Assembly: GCA_963585895.1 (NCBI GenBank)
Contig: OY757947.1
Span: 32,022,140-32,086,139 of the forward strand
DNA: 64,000 bases
DNA from: Sepioteuthis lessoniana
Lineage: Eukaryota; Mollusca; Cephalopoda; Myopsida; Loliginidae
Direction: 5' to 3'
This document shows positions 49,713-60,010 of this stretch, in pieces. Positions within the stretch are counted from its first letter, which is position 1. Each line of letters starts with the position of its first letter. The translations under genes were made by a program, and so were the position numbers. The notes below the pieces were generated by a model. The model was not told the DNA's origin. It saw nothing but the letters and a program-made list of their open reading frames with translations, and did not search any database.

Positions 49713-50460
49713 CTCCTCACAGTTTTCTTTCTTTCCTCCTCCCTCTCACTTTCTCTCTCTCTCTGTCTCTCACTCTTTATATATATATATATATATATAT
49801 ATATTCACATAAAAAGCATTCGCACACAATCATGATATTGCTATTCATAATATTGTAAATAGACCACGTGCTGTTAAAGAAGTTATGAAAATAATATTTT
49901 GTTACTTTTTTTTTTCTTCACCTATTTTTAAAGATTTTTTTTTTCTCTTAGAAATAAATTCCCAAATTAGATACACTGTATGTACACAAAAGAATCGAAA
50001 ATCTAGCTTTTGTTAACATTTTAAAGGCTACCAAGATTGAAGCTTTCTTTGTGTCGACACCCCAGGCTAGCTTCCCCGGGAGTAAAGCCAGCAAAAATCT
50101 CACCCTGAATTTCACTAAACTGTGCATCCATTTTTAACTGAAAACCACAGAGAAAAAAACATATTGCCATAAGACCTCCCGTTGAAATGTTCATCAGAAT
50201 AGAAAGACGTGATCTTCTCTTGTTTTGAGGGTATCAAATTGCTAGAATATAAAACATGCAAGTATCTATTAGGTGCATTGTTATCAATAGATTGATTTTA
50301 AAAGCATGTCAACCTGTCTTGGGTTATTTGATGCTGACATATTAGGAAATCGCATTCATTGTATGTTTGATTTTTTTTGTCAAGTTGTTATTTGAGTTTT
50401 TTTTGTTTTTGTTTTTGTTCTTTATCGCGCGGGTCAATTGATTACGAATCGTATAACGCT
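49713..50460. other. unassigned interval with (TC)n(TA)n
   Basis: Microsatellite at 49748-49803. The rest is AT-rich with poly-T runs and no gene. Confidence 0.5.
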
Positions 50461-50477
50461 ATCATTTCTACAGTGCA

Positions 50478-50801
50478 TTTCAAAATTTTTACATTTTGGA
50501 GGTGTCCGTGGAGGTGTCCGTGGTGTAATGGTTATCGTCGTATGAAATGGACACAGCCACTCGAGTTCAAATCCTGGACGATACTGATTGCATTTCACAT
50601 AGCACTAATACCCTTGGGAAAGGTATGAATCCAATTATTCTCTCTCCAGCTATGGGTAAATAGTAGGACAGACTGGGTTCTTCATCCTTGGTGAGGCAAC
50701 TAGTCTAGGAGAAGGAAAACTCTGATTCAAACCTGTCAAACTCCGCTTAAAAATTGACCTTGTGTCATATCCTGCCCGAGCGGAGGGGTCGGGTAAATAG
50801 G
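50478..50801 (+). mobile_element. SINE-1, full length with 17-bp TSD
   Basis: An exact TSD ATCATTTCTACAGTGCA lies at 50461-50477 and 50802-50818. The tRNA-like head is preceded by a doubled GGTGTCCGTGGA, then GTGTAATGGTTATCGTCG (A box) and CGAGTTCAAATCC (B box). The 3' end is GAGGGGTCGGGTAAATAGG. This is the best-preserved SINE-1 in the window and probably the youngest. Confidence 0.95.
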
Positions 50802-50867
50802 ATCATTTCTACAGTGCAGGTTACTGTCACAATATTTTAAACTATGAAATAATTCCGGAATTATGTA

Positions 50868-50912
50868 CCCTGAGGAACCGTTTTAGGCGAAACTGTAGTA
50901 GGATAGTCCCGA
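50868..50912 (+). ncRNA. hammerhead-like motif
   Basis: CCCTGAGGA, then ACCGTTTTAGG, then CGAAAC, then TGTAGTAGGATAGTCC. CUGANGA and GAAA boxes are present, but stem II is only two to three pairs. It is listed because of its resemblance in layout to the candidate at 45786-45828. Confidence 0.3.
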
Positions 50913-51180
50913 CTCGCAAATAAATGTTTGTAATATTGCTCTACCTAGTATTGAGCACTCTTTGTAATCGTAGCATCGCAGCATTTTGCGGTGGATTTTT
51001 GTTCTTTTGACCAACTGATTGCGTATCTCTAGATTTTTTTCAATTGGTGGGACAAGGTGGGCCTTTTCTTTTTTTTCTCCCGATAACTTTTTTCTTTTTC
51101 CCTGGGCACTGATTCGACATATATTGTTATCTCTGAATTCTGGCGTTTTTCTTTCTTTGTCACCGTAAACGTAAATTAGT
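50913..51180. other. unassigned interval
   Basis: AT-rich sequence with poly-T runs; nothing recognised. Confidence 0.4.
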
Positions 51181-51223
51181 ATATATATATATATATATAT
51201 ATATAAGTGTGTGTGTGTGTGTG
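51181..51223. repeat. (TA)n(TG)n at gap edge
   Basis: TA run then GTGTGTG directly before the N block, which probably explains why assembly stopped here. Confidence 0.9.
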
Positions 51224-51423
51224 NNNNNNNNNNNNNNNNNNNNNNNNNNNNNNNNNNNNNNNNNNNNNNNNNNNNNNNNNNNNNNNNNNNNNNNNNNNNN
51301 NNNNNNNNNNNNNNNNNNNNNNNNNNNNNNNNNNNNNNNNNNNNNNNNNNNNNNNNNNNNNNNNNNNNNNNNNNNNNNNNNNNNNNNNNNNNNNNNNNNN
51401 NNNNNNNNNNNNNNNNNNNNNNN
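51224..51423. other. assembly gap, exactly 200 N
   Basis: Exactly 200 undetermined bases, a round number that usually marks a gap of unknown length. Open frames reported across it are meaningless. Confidence 0.98.
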
Positions 51424-51465
51424 ATGCATTTTATAGTAAGAATAATTCCCAGTGTATTTTTATAG
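51424..51465 (-). repeat. SAT minisatellite, left outlier
   Basis: ATGCATTTTATAGTAAGAAT and GTGTATTTTTATAGT match the array at 52215-53345, so the array once began here or inside the gap. Confidence 0.75.
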
Positions 51466-52205
51466 TCATCATCTACATCAAGTCACACTGGTAGCACGGT
51501 ATTCTCAAACTCTCTCTCTCTCTCTCTCTCTCTTCTTCTTCTTCTTCTTCTTCTTCTTCCGTCTTTATCATCTATCCCTTCCAGCCGGTCATTCAAACAA
51601 TACCCAGTGTCCGCACAGTGCTGATATAAGTTTTGCTGGTCTGCAACACCGGTTTGTCTGTGTATAGGGGAGCACAGAAGAACGTCACTTGTGAGTGTGC
51701 CCTTGCTTTTCGAGCTCTGTCCCTGCATCTCTCTTTCTTCTTACTTGGGTTGTTTTGAGATGGGAAGTAAGTAGCCGTTCAACTGCTGTTTGATGACCTA
51801 GACATGGCTAAGAAAGGGAAACCTCAAAAAAGAAACTGAACCTCCTTTGATAGCAGCACAAAATAATGCCATGAAGACAGATTATATCGAATAATACGCT
51901 ACAAAATAGTCATTGTAGCTCATGTGAAGACAGTTACTTCAAGGATTTGTAGATTATGTGAGGTGTTGCTCCAAGGATTTCTTCTAAAGAGCACAGAGCA
52001 TTAATGTGTAGTTCTTATCAAGCTTTCTCTCGATGCATTTTGTTAGCGTCTATGTGGTGCATCCATATTGTAGTACTGACACTGATAAAGCTTGGAAGAG
52101 ATCCCGTTTTATTTTATTGTATTGATAAGACATCCCTCTGATATATAACCTCTCGGTAGCAGTCGCACCGTCATTAGACATATGTTGACTTCATTTTTTG
52201 TTGTT
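51466..52205 (-). pseudogene. divergent LINE-A 3' region interrupted by LINE-B
   Basis: The minus strand holds a decayed C-terminal domain (TSDVLLCSPIH, ADQQNLYQHCADTG) at 51550-51795. The SFLQALSVSVLQYGCTT-like helix and a SLTIRKS-like segment are at 52015-52160, with a GAT-rich tail near 51468. (GA)n and (GAA)n expansions occur at 51510-51560. A plus-strand LINE-B piece sits at 51798-52012. The whole composite lies inside the SAT array. Confidence 0.65.
51798..52012 (+). pseudogene. LINE-B fragment (KTWTWL to knuckle)
   Basis: The frame DLDMAKKGNLKKETEPPLIA and AAQNNAMKTDYIE matches the KTWTWL.KGNLKRET...AAQ.NA.RTNHIKA block of LINE-B, ending near a LRLCE-like knuckle start. It interrupts the LINE-A fragment. 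Confidence 0.65.
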
Positions 52206-52214
52206 GATATATAT

Positions 52215-53345
52215 CTCGTTTTTATTGTGTAATCATTTCCGGGGCATTTTTATGGGAAATCCATTTCTTGGGCATTTTTAGAATAAAATAATTTTAAATC
52301 AATTTTTTGAGTAAAATCATTTCTAATTCATTTTTAGAGTAAAATCATTTTCAATACATTTTTATAGTAAAATCATATTCAGTGCATTTTTAGAGTAAAA
52401 TCATTTCTCATTCATTTTTAGAGTAAAATCATTTTCAATACATTTTTATAGTAAAATCATACTCAATGAATTTTTATAGTGAAATCATTTCTAATTCATT
52501 TTTAGAGTAAAATCATTTTCAATACATTTTTATAGTAAAATCATATTCAATACATTTTTAGAGTAAAATCATTTCTCATTCATTTTTAGAGTAAAATCAT
52601 TTTCAATACATTTTTATAGTAAAATCATATTCAATACATTTTTAGAGTAAAATCATTTCTCATTCATTTTTAGAGTAAAATCATTTTCAATACATTTTTA
52701 TAGTAAAATCATATTCAATACATTTTTAGAGTAAAATCATTTCTCATTCATTTTTAGAGTAAAATCATTTTCAATACATTTTTATAGTAAAATCAAATTC
52801 AATGCATTTTTAGAGTAAAATCATATTCAATGAATTTTCAGAGTAAAATCGTTTTCAATGCATTTTTTGAAGTAAAATCATTTTCAATGCACTTTTAGAG
52901 TAAAATCGTTTCAAAAGAAATTTTGTTGTTGAATCTGCAATGGCAAGATCATCTCCAATGTACTTTTATAATAATTTCATTCCTAATTTAATTTTATAGC
53001 AAACTTTTCCGTTGTATTTTTCAAGTAAAATCATTTATAATGTATTTTTTATTATAAAAGGATTTTCATTGTATTTTATGGTAAAATCTTTTACAGAACA
53101 TTTTTCCAGGGAAATCGTTTACAATACATTTCTACAGTAAGAATAATTTCCGGTGCATTTTTATTGTAAAATCATTTTCAGTCCTTCTTTTATCATAGGA
53201 TCATAGCCTAAAGAGTTTTTATAGGAAAAAGATTTACTATCCATTTTTATTATAAAAATGATATAAATCAAATTTTATAAATTCTTTTCCGATGCATTTT
53301 TAAAGTAAAATAAATTTCAATGCATTTTTGTAATAAAACCACGGT
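52215..53345 (-). repeat. SAT array 1, 28-bp unit with 84-bp higher-order repeat
   Basis: The units read ATTTTTAGAGTAAAATCATT with variable ends. From 52404 to about 52823 three unit types alternate in order, giving an exact 84-bp period: TTTCTCATTC (or TTTCTAATTC) recurs at 52404, 52488, 52572, 52656 and 52740. The edges, from 52910 on, are diverged. The reverse complement (AATGATTTTACTATAAAAAT-like) equals the unit of the arrays at 57.99-61.6 kb. Confidence 0.93.
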
Positions 53346-53462
53346 TGATTGTTATTTGTTTATTATACAGCTACGTAGGAAGTATTTTGAACAAGTATCA
53401 AGACTGAAGTTGTAATTCCTATGACAAAAAATAAATAATCAATGTGAAATGGATCATTGTTA

Positions 53463-53501
<39 letters not shown>

Positions 53502-53669
53502 CGAAAATAGATATGATCAACGCTAGCTCCCAATTTAAAAACCTTTTAGAGACGACATGTCGGAAAAGATCAAAGACGGCTAGCCCCTACTAACCCATTC
53601 CAAATAAAAAGGCAGCCAGCCAAGAACAACATACCCCCATTCACTTCCTGACCCTTATCAGGTGGAAGA

Positions 53670-53725
<56 letters not shown>

Positions 53726-54085
53726 TCTTATCTACTAACTTTCGTTTAGATTTTAAAAAAGAGGCGCTTGTTATAACGAGCAGGCAGACGTGAGTTTTGG
53801 GCGGTAACAGAGACGCGGGCGTTAGAAACACATGGACCAAAAGCATTCAGTTCAAATAAGCTTATCACATCTTTGTGACCTGTTATAAATTGTACAATAA
53901 TAATTCTATTAATGAAAGACAATTTTGTGACACTTAAACATCTTGTTTATTACCTTTATTGTTTGTTTACTTTTGTTGGTTTTTCGGTTCACTTGAACAT
54001 TTTCGTTCGCTATCTTCCAATACAAACTCGGAAGCATACACGCCGACAAACTCTATAATACCCTCATTACAGACTCATGAATTAC

Positions 54086-54144
<59 letters not shown>

Positions 54145-54714
54145 AGTTTAAATGAAAATGCTTAAAAGACAATAAAAAACATTGTTTTTTTTTACTGATA
54201 TAAGCATAAGTTAATATATATTTCGCAAATAATTTAGAGTTATGAAACTTATTAAAATAAAAGTTTAGCTAATTGGGTCGACTGTGGATACACGATTTCG
54301 CGATTGGGACCTCCGATAAGGAGTTTTACACGCTGACAAACTTAATACTACCCCACTACAAATGAAACTATGTTTTTTCTCAACGTAATCGTTTTAATAC
54401 TCAGTCAAATTATTTCAGAGAGTTTTATATTTTCCATAAACCTCTGTAACTCCTCTTTCGGTGGGGTGTATATCAACTGTGACTTGTTTTATGTTGTTTT
54501 CAACTCGTAATACTGGGATAAACTTTCACCTCATAAGTAAAGAAAAAGACACGTAGAAGAATGTGAAATGTGTTGCCCCGACGCCGCCCATTTTCGTATT
54601 TAAACGTTTTCAGCAATATCTGATATTAGGAATTAACATTTTTATAGATTGATCTATTCAGTCTAGTGTCCTCGTTTTACAACGGTTCAACAATTTCAAA
54701 ATCAAAATATATAC
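53346..54714. other. unassigned DNA with long (TA)n tracts
   Basis: (TA)n at 53464-53498, 53670-53722 and 54089-54141. A motif of about 36 bp near 54036 (ACACGCCGACAAACTCTATA) recurs near 54328 (ACACGCTGACAAACTTAATA). No gene recognised. Confidence 0.5.
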
Positions 54715-55100
54715 TGAATCGAACAACTAGTCCAGTCGGGTGGGGCTGCTAAATACACCAACTGCATCTCTGCAGAGGGGTAAGACTCCCTCAACAATTG
54801 TCCTTGATATGACACTAAGCAATCGAAAGGTGAGACTCCAGTAATACTGGAGTTTTGGGGAATACAGAGTACCCCTTTAATGCCATCACTCCCTGGTGCA
54901 CTCTGTCCCGGAGAGATAGCGACTGATAGAATCCTATTTATGTGTCAAATAGAACTGTTCTGTGTAATAAGGCTAAATTGAATTGTTTGAAGTAGAACTG
55001 GTTTTACATTTAACATTGTGTAGACAAAATAATATGTGTACAAAAATGGATTTGGCATTAAATAACCTACAATGGTTGATATGGCATAAAAGCCAAGCAA
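54715..55100 (+). mobile_element. REP-H copy, complete but short
   Basis: Head GTCCAGTCGGGTGGGGCTGC to CTATTTATGTGTCAAATAG, two modules, then tail GGCATTAAATAACCTACAAT and GGTTGATATGGC. It leads straight into the tail array. Confidence 0.87.
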
Positions 55101-56462
55101 TCCGAATCATGTATATTAAATATATATGTATACAGAGGATTTGGTATTAAATAACCTACAAATGTTGATATACCATAAAACCCAACCCAACCAAATCATA
55201 TATATCAAATATATATGTATCAAGAGCATTTGACATTAAATTACCAACAATGGTTGATATGACACAAAACCAAACCAAACCAAACCAAACCAAACCAAAT
55301 CATATATATTAAATATATATGTATAAGGAGGATTTGGTATTAAATAACCTACAAATGTCGATATACCATAAAACCCAAACCAACCAAATCATATATAACT
55401 AATATATATGTATCAAGAGGATTTGGCATTAAATAACCTACAGTGGTTGATTTGCCATAAAACCAAACCAAACCAAATCATATATATTTAATATATATGT
55501 ATAAAGAGGATTTGGCATTAAATAACCTACAATGGTTGATATGCCATAAAACCAAACCAAACCAAATCATATATATCTAATATATGTATCAAGAGGATTT
55601 ACCGGCTCATTGTCCTAGTGGGATTGAATGTTTGTCAATAGCCCGGTGGACGAGGGTTTAATCCCAGGTCGAGTCATACCAAAGACTCAAAAAGGGTACT
55701 TGATGCCGCCTTGTTTAACACTGAGCATTATAAGGTACGTATCAAGGGTAAAGTGGAATAATCCAGGGAACGGAGTAACAATCTCCCCTACACCCCGGTG
55801 TAATAGCTTTTAAAAAGGGAGCCTTCGGGTGGACCTCGACTATGGTCGCCAACTTTACAACTTACTTTATAAAGAGGACTTTGCATTAAATAACCTACAA
55901 TGGTTGATATGCCATAAAGCCCAACCCAACCAAGTTATATATATTTGATATACATGTATAAAGAGGATTTGGCATTAAATAACCGACAAAGTTTTATATG
56001 CCATAAAACCTAACCAAACCAAATCGTATATATTTGATGTATACGTATAAAGAGGATTTGGCATTAAATACCCTACAATGGTTGAGATGCCATAAAGCCC
56101 AACCCAACCAAATTATATATCTTTGATATATATGTATAAAGAGGATTTGGCATTGATTAACCTACAATGGTTTATATGCCATAAAAGCCAACCAAACCAA
56201 ATCATATATATTTAATATATATGTATAAAGAGGATTTGGCATTAAATAACCTACAATGGTTGAGATGCCATAAAACCCAACCAAACCAAATCATATATCT
56301 TTAATATATATGTATAAAGAAGATTTTGCATTAAACCTACAATGGTTTATATGCCATAAAAGCCAACCAAACCAAATCATATATATTTAATATATATGTA
56401 TAAAGTGAATTTGGCATTAAATAACCAACAATGGTTAATATGCAATAAAACCCAACCAACCA
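55080..56462 (+). repeat. REP-H tail array, about 80-90-bp unit, roughly 13 copies
   Basis: Units of GGATTTGGCATTAAATAACC, TACAATGGTTGATATGCC, ATAAAACCCAACCAAACC and AAATCATATATATTTAATAT then ATATATGTATAAAGA. The array is split by a SINE-2 at 55601-55860. It is the same unit as 16585-17106 in opposite orientation. Confidence 0.92.
55601..55860 (+). mobile_element. SINE-2 inserted in the tail array
   Basis: Head ACCGGCTCATTGTCCTAGTG with B box GGGTTTAATCCCAGG; end CTCGACTATGGTCGCCAAC then TTTAC. Flanks AAGAGGATTT (55591-55600) and AAGAGGACTT (55872-55881) look like an imperfect target duplication. Confidence 0.88.
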
Positions 56463-56724
56463 TTAATTTAAAAGCAAACATGGCTATAACAATCATGAAT
56501 AATAAATCCATTTATATGTGTAATATACACGTCATCAAGTTTAATTTTACCGACCTTGCGTCGTATTATGAATTTGACAGTGTGGTTAGGTAAATAGAAC
56601 CTTCTAAATGCTAAATAAGCTCGATCTTCTGAAAGATTTTTCGCGATTACAAAATATTCATGACCGAAGAGATTTTTCAAGCAAGTTCTTTCGTTCTCAC
56701 ACACATATCTACCCATAAATTAAT
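56463..56724. other. unassigned short interval
   Basis: No family recognised. Small open frames on both strands lack motifs. Confidence 0.4.
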
Positions 56725-57465
56725 TTGCCCAATCGGCTAGGGCTGTAGAATACACAGACTACTTGTCTGCTGAGGAGTAAGACCCCCATCTCAATGAGTG
56801 CCCTGTTTATGACACTAAACAATCTGACAGTTAACTTCCAGTGATGCTGGAGCTTTGGGGAATGTGGAGCATCCCTTTATTGCCATTGCTCCCGGGTCCA
56901 TTCTTGTCCGGAATGGAAGCACCGGATATGGCCCGATCTACGGGTGATATAGAACAAACTGTATAATTAAGCTAAACTGAATTGTTTGAAATAGAACTGT
57001 TTAATTAAACGGAATAGCTTAAAATAAAAATGTTTTTGACAATTAAAGGGTACTTACATTTAAACAGTGTGCTTATGCTAAACTGAATTGTTTGAATTAG
57101 AACTGTTTAATCAAACTGAATATCTTAAAATAGAAATGTCTTTGACGATTAAAGGGTATTTACATTTAAACAGGGTCCTTATGCTTAACTGGTTTGTTTG
57201 AAATGGAACTGTTTTTGACATTGAAACTGTACTTACACGAAATTGAATTGTTTAATATAAAACTGTTTTGATATTTAACAGTGTGTAAACAAAATCTGTA
57301 CTTATACTAAACAGAATTAGCTGAATTAGAACTGTTTTGACAATTAAACAATGTACTCCAGTTAAACTGATTTGTTTTAAATTGAGCTGACTATTTACAT
57401 AATAATGGATTTGGCGTTAAACAACCAACAAAGGTTGATATGCCATAAAACCCAACCAACCAATT
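56725..57465 (+). mobile_element. REP-H copy, complete
   Basis: Head AATCGGCTAGGGCTGTAGAA to CTACGGGTGATATAGAAC, about seven modules (CTAAACTGAATTGTTTGAA), tail GGCGTTAAACAACCAACAAA then GGTTGATATGCCATAAAACC. Confidence 0.88.
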
Positions 57466-57985
57466 AAACATAAATTAATTGTATGTTGCGTAAATTGTTT
57501 GAGCTAAGTTAAAGATGTTAGTTATAGCAAGGTGAATAATAAGACTTTGACATTGGCACAAATCCTGAGAAAAGACAAGAAATATTTCTTTGGCCTATGA
57601 CAAACATCAAGACAGTATGATTAATAATAAATGTATATGTTTAAAACTGTCCTGAGCGAACTGAACCACTCGGTGTTTTCTGCATGGCCCACCAAATTTC
57701 ACGAAGAAAATATATTAAAACATGTACTTTTAATTTTAAAACAGTTTTAATAAAATTTTCATTCACAGATTTGGAAAATATTGATTTTTTTCTTTTATAC
57801 ATTGATCATATGAATACTAAATAGATTGATTTTTCAAATATATTTTTTCTTTTAATTATTCATGTATCACGAAAGCATGGTCCGTTAACCTCATTAATAT
57901 CAGTGATATTATTATATCAAGATTTCAATTATTTATGGTAAGGATTTCTTTACCGATGAGGAAAAGCAACTTCTCTTCCGATTTT
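57466..57985. other. unassigned AT-rich interval
   Basis: Nothing recognised before SAT array 2. Confidence 0.45.
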
Positions 57986-58971
57986 TCAGGCAAATGATTA
58001 TATGTATAGACCATAAAAATGTATTGGACAATGATTTTATTGTAAAACTGCATTGAATAATGATTTTTCTATAAAAATTGATTGGAAAATGAGTTTACTA
58101 TAAAATATATTGAACAATTATTTTACTATAAAACTGCAATGAACAATGATTTTACTATAAAAATGCATTAGACAATAATTTTAAAATAAAATTGCGTTAA
58201 ACAATGATTTTACTATAAAAATGGAGTGGACAATTATTTTACTATAAAACGTCTTTGAACAGTTATTTTACTATAAAAATGCATTGGACAATGATTTTAC
58301 CATAAAATTGCGTTGAACAATGATTTTACTATAAAAATGCATTAGACAATGATTTTAAAATAAAATTACATTGGACAATGATTTTACAATAAAAATGTAT
58401 TGGACAATGATTTTATTATAAAACTGCAGTGAATAATGATTTTCCTATAAAAATGCATTGGAAAATGAGTTTACTATAAAATATATTGAACAATTATTTG
58501 ACTATAAAACTGCAATGAACAATGATTTGACTATAAAAATTCAGTGGACAATGATTTTACAATAAAATTGCGTTAAACAATGATTATACTATAAAAATGT
58601 AGTGGACAATTATTTTACTCTAAAACGTGTTTGAACAGTTATTTTACTATAAAAATGCATTGGACAATGATTTTACTATAAAACTGCAATTAACAATGAC
58701 TTTACAATAATTAGACAATGATTTTACTATAAAACGTCATTGAACAATGATTTTACTATAAAGATGCCGTGGACAATGATTTACAATTAATATTTTTACT
58801 ATTAAAATGTGTAACAAAATATTTTTCTATAAAAATTCAATGGATAATGAATTTTACTATTCATATGTATCTGAAATAATTTTAAGCATGAAAATTCATT
58901 GAATATAATTTTTGCTATAAAATTGCATTTGACATTAAATTTTACAGCAAAAATGTATGGAATGATGATTT
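57986..58971 (+). repeat. SAT array 2, about 29-bp unit
   Basis: Repeated CAATGATTTTACTATAAAAA and TGCATTGGA. Units are variable and mostly 28-30 bp. A larger block around ATTGGAAAATGAGTTTACTA occurs twice, near 58080 and 58460, so there has been a segmental duplication of about 380 bp. Confidence 0.9.
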
Positions 58972-59518
58972 TGTACCATATTCGCAATTAACACCTTGTG
59001 CGAAATGGACATATAATGTTCATTACTATAGACTATATAAAGAACATAGGAATCCCGGAATTCGAAAACACATAACGACTTCTTGTTCAGGTATGAAACC
59101 TTTTTATTAACTTTGAGTTAAAGGTTTCGACGTATGGAGGAGAGACACAATCTTTTATGCTGTCTTATTCATTTGGCCCCCAACTCGAGCGCCCCCCCCA
59201 TAGGGTGCAAGTTCTCCTCGCGTCTGCGAACTCCAAAAGTCGATCCTTCTCGTTTGGCGTCTAGTACCCAACTCTCTAACTTTCTTCAAATCTCCACAAA
59301 CCTCTGCGCGCTTCCGGTGCGTGACGTCACTCGCACTCCGTCACCCGTTTTGTCTCTGAGTATTGTGACATCTGAGTGACACCTCCATCCGCCCGTGCGC
59401 GCCCGCGTTAACACCTGCCTCAGTGTTACACCCAACCAATCCATGTGCTGAACCGAAAGGTTCTCAGCCTAACTAAACTCAAAGGCATGAACCGAAATCC
59501 CTCAGCTATTTTATAACA
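58972..59518 (-). mobile_element. LTR-1 solo LTR (copy D) inside SAT
   Basis: On the minus strand it starts TGTTATAAAATAGCTGAGGG and ends ATATGGTACA. It keeps the CRE TGACGTCA at 59322-59329 and CACCGGAAGCGCGC beside it, plus TTAATAAAA near 59105. The flanks ATTT (ending at 58971) and ATTT (starting 59519) fit a 4-bp duplication. SAT units resume on the right. Confidence 0.87.
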
Positions 59519-59871
59519 ATTTTGCAATTAGAATGTATCGGAAATAGTTTTTACGATTAAAAATGCATTACGAATTTTTTTTTCAATAAAACTGCACTAG
59601 ACAATGAATTTTTCTGTTAAAATGGATCAGAAATGATTTTTTCTTAAAAAATTTCACTTGACAATGATTTTACTATAAAAATGCAATGATTTTACAAAAA
59701 AATTGCATTGGTCAATCATTCTTCAATAAAATTGCAGTGACCAAGGATTTTACAATAAAATTACATCTCACAATGGTTTTTGTATAAAATTACATTGGAC
59801 AATGATTTTACTATAAAACTGCAATGATTTTACAATAGAGTTGCATCTCACAATGGTTTTACTATAATTTA
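59519..59871 (+). repeat. SAT array 2 continued
   Basis: Diverged SAT units (TTTTACTATAAAAATGCAAT, TACAATAAAATTGCATTGG) between the LTR and a SINE-1 piece. Confidence 0.85.
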
Positions 59872-60010
59872 CAATATTTACCCAACCCCTCCACTCGGGC
59901 AGGATATGACACAAGGTCAATTTTTTAAGCGGAGTTTAACAGGTTTAAATTCAGAGTTTTCCTTCTCCTAGACTAGTTGCCTCACCAAGGCTGAAGAACC
60001 TAGTCTGCCC
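59872..60010 (-). mobile_element. SINE-1, 5' truncated, inside SAT
   Basis: It holds only the 3' half as complement: ACCCAACCCCTCCACTCGGG to GAACCTAGTCTGCCC. TTTACTATAA occurs on both sides (59858-59867 and 60011-60020), but this is also part of the SAT unit, so it is weak evidence of target duplication. Confidence 0.85.

Noticed and set aside
51160-51494. Open frames across the N block
   Set aside because: They are translated from 200 undetermined bases.
52215-53345. CRISPR-like regular array
   Set aside because: Units are directly adjacent and spacers are lacking; the 84-bp step is a higher-order satellite repeat. The DNA is animal.
53590-53670. ACCTGATAAGGGTCAGGAAG on the minus strand as a hammerhead
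   Set aside because: The CUGAUAA box lacks the needed G, there is no stem II hairpin and no proper GAAA box in place.
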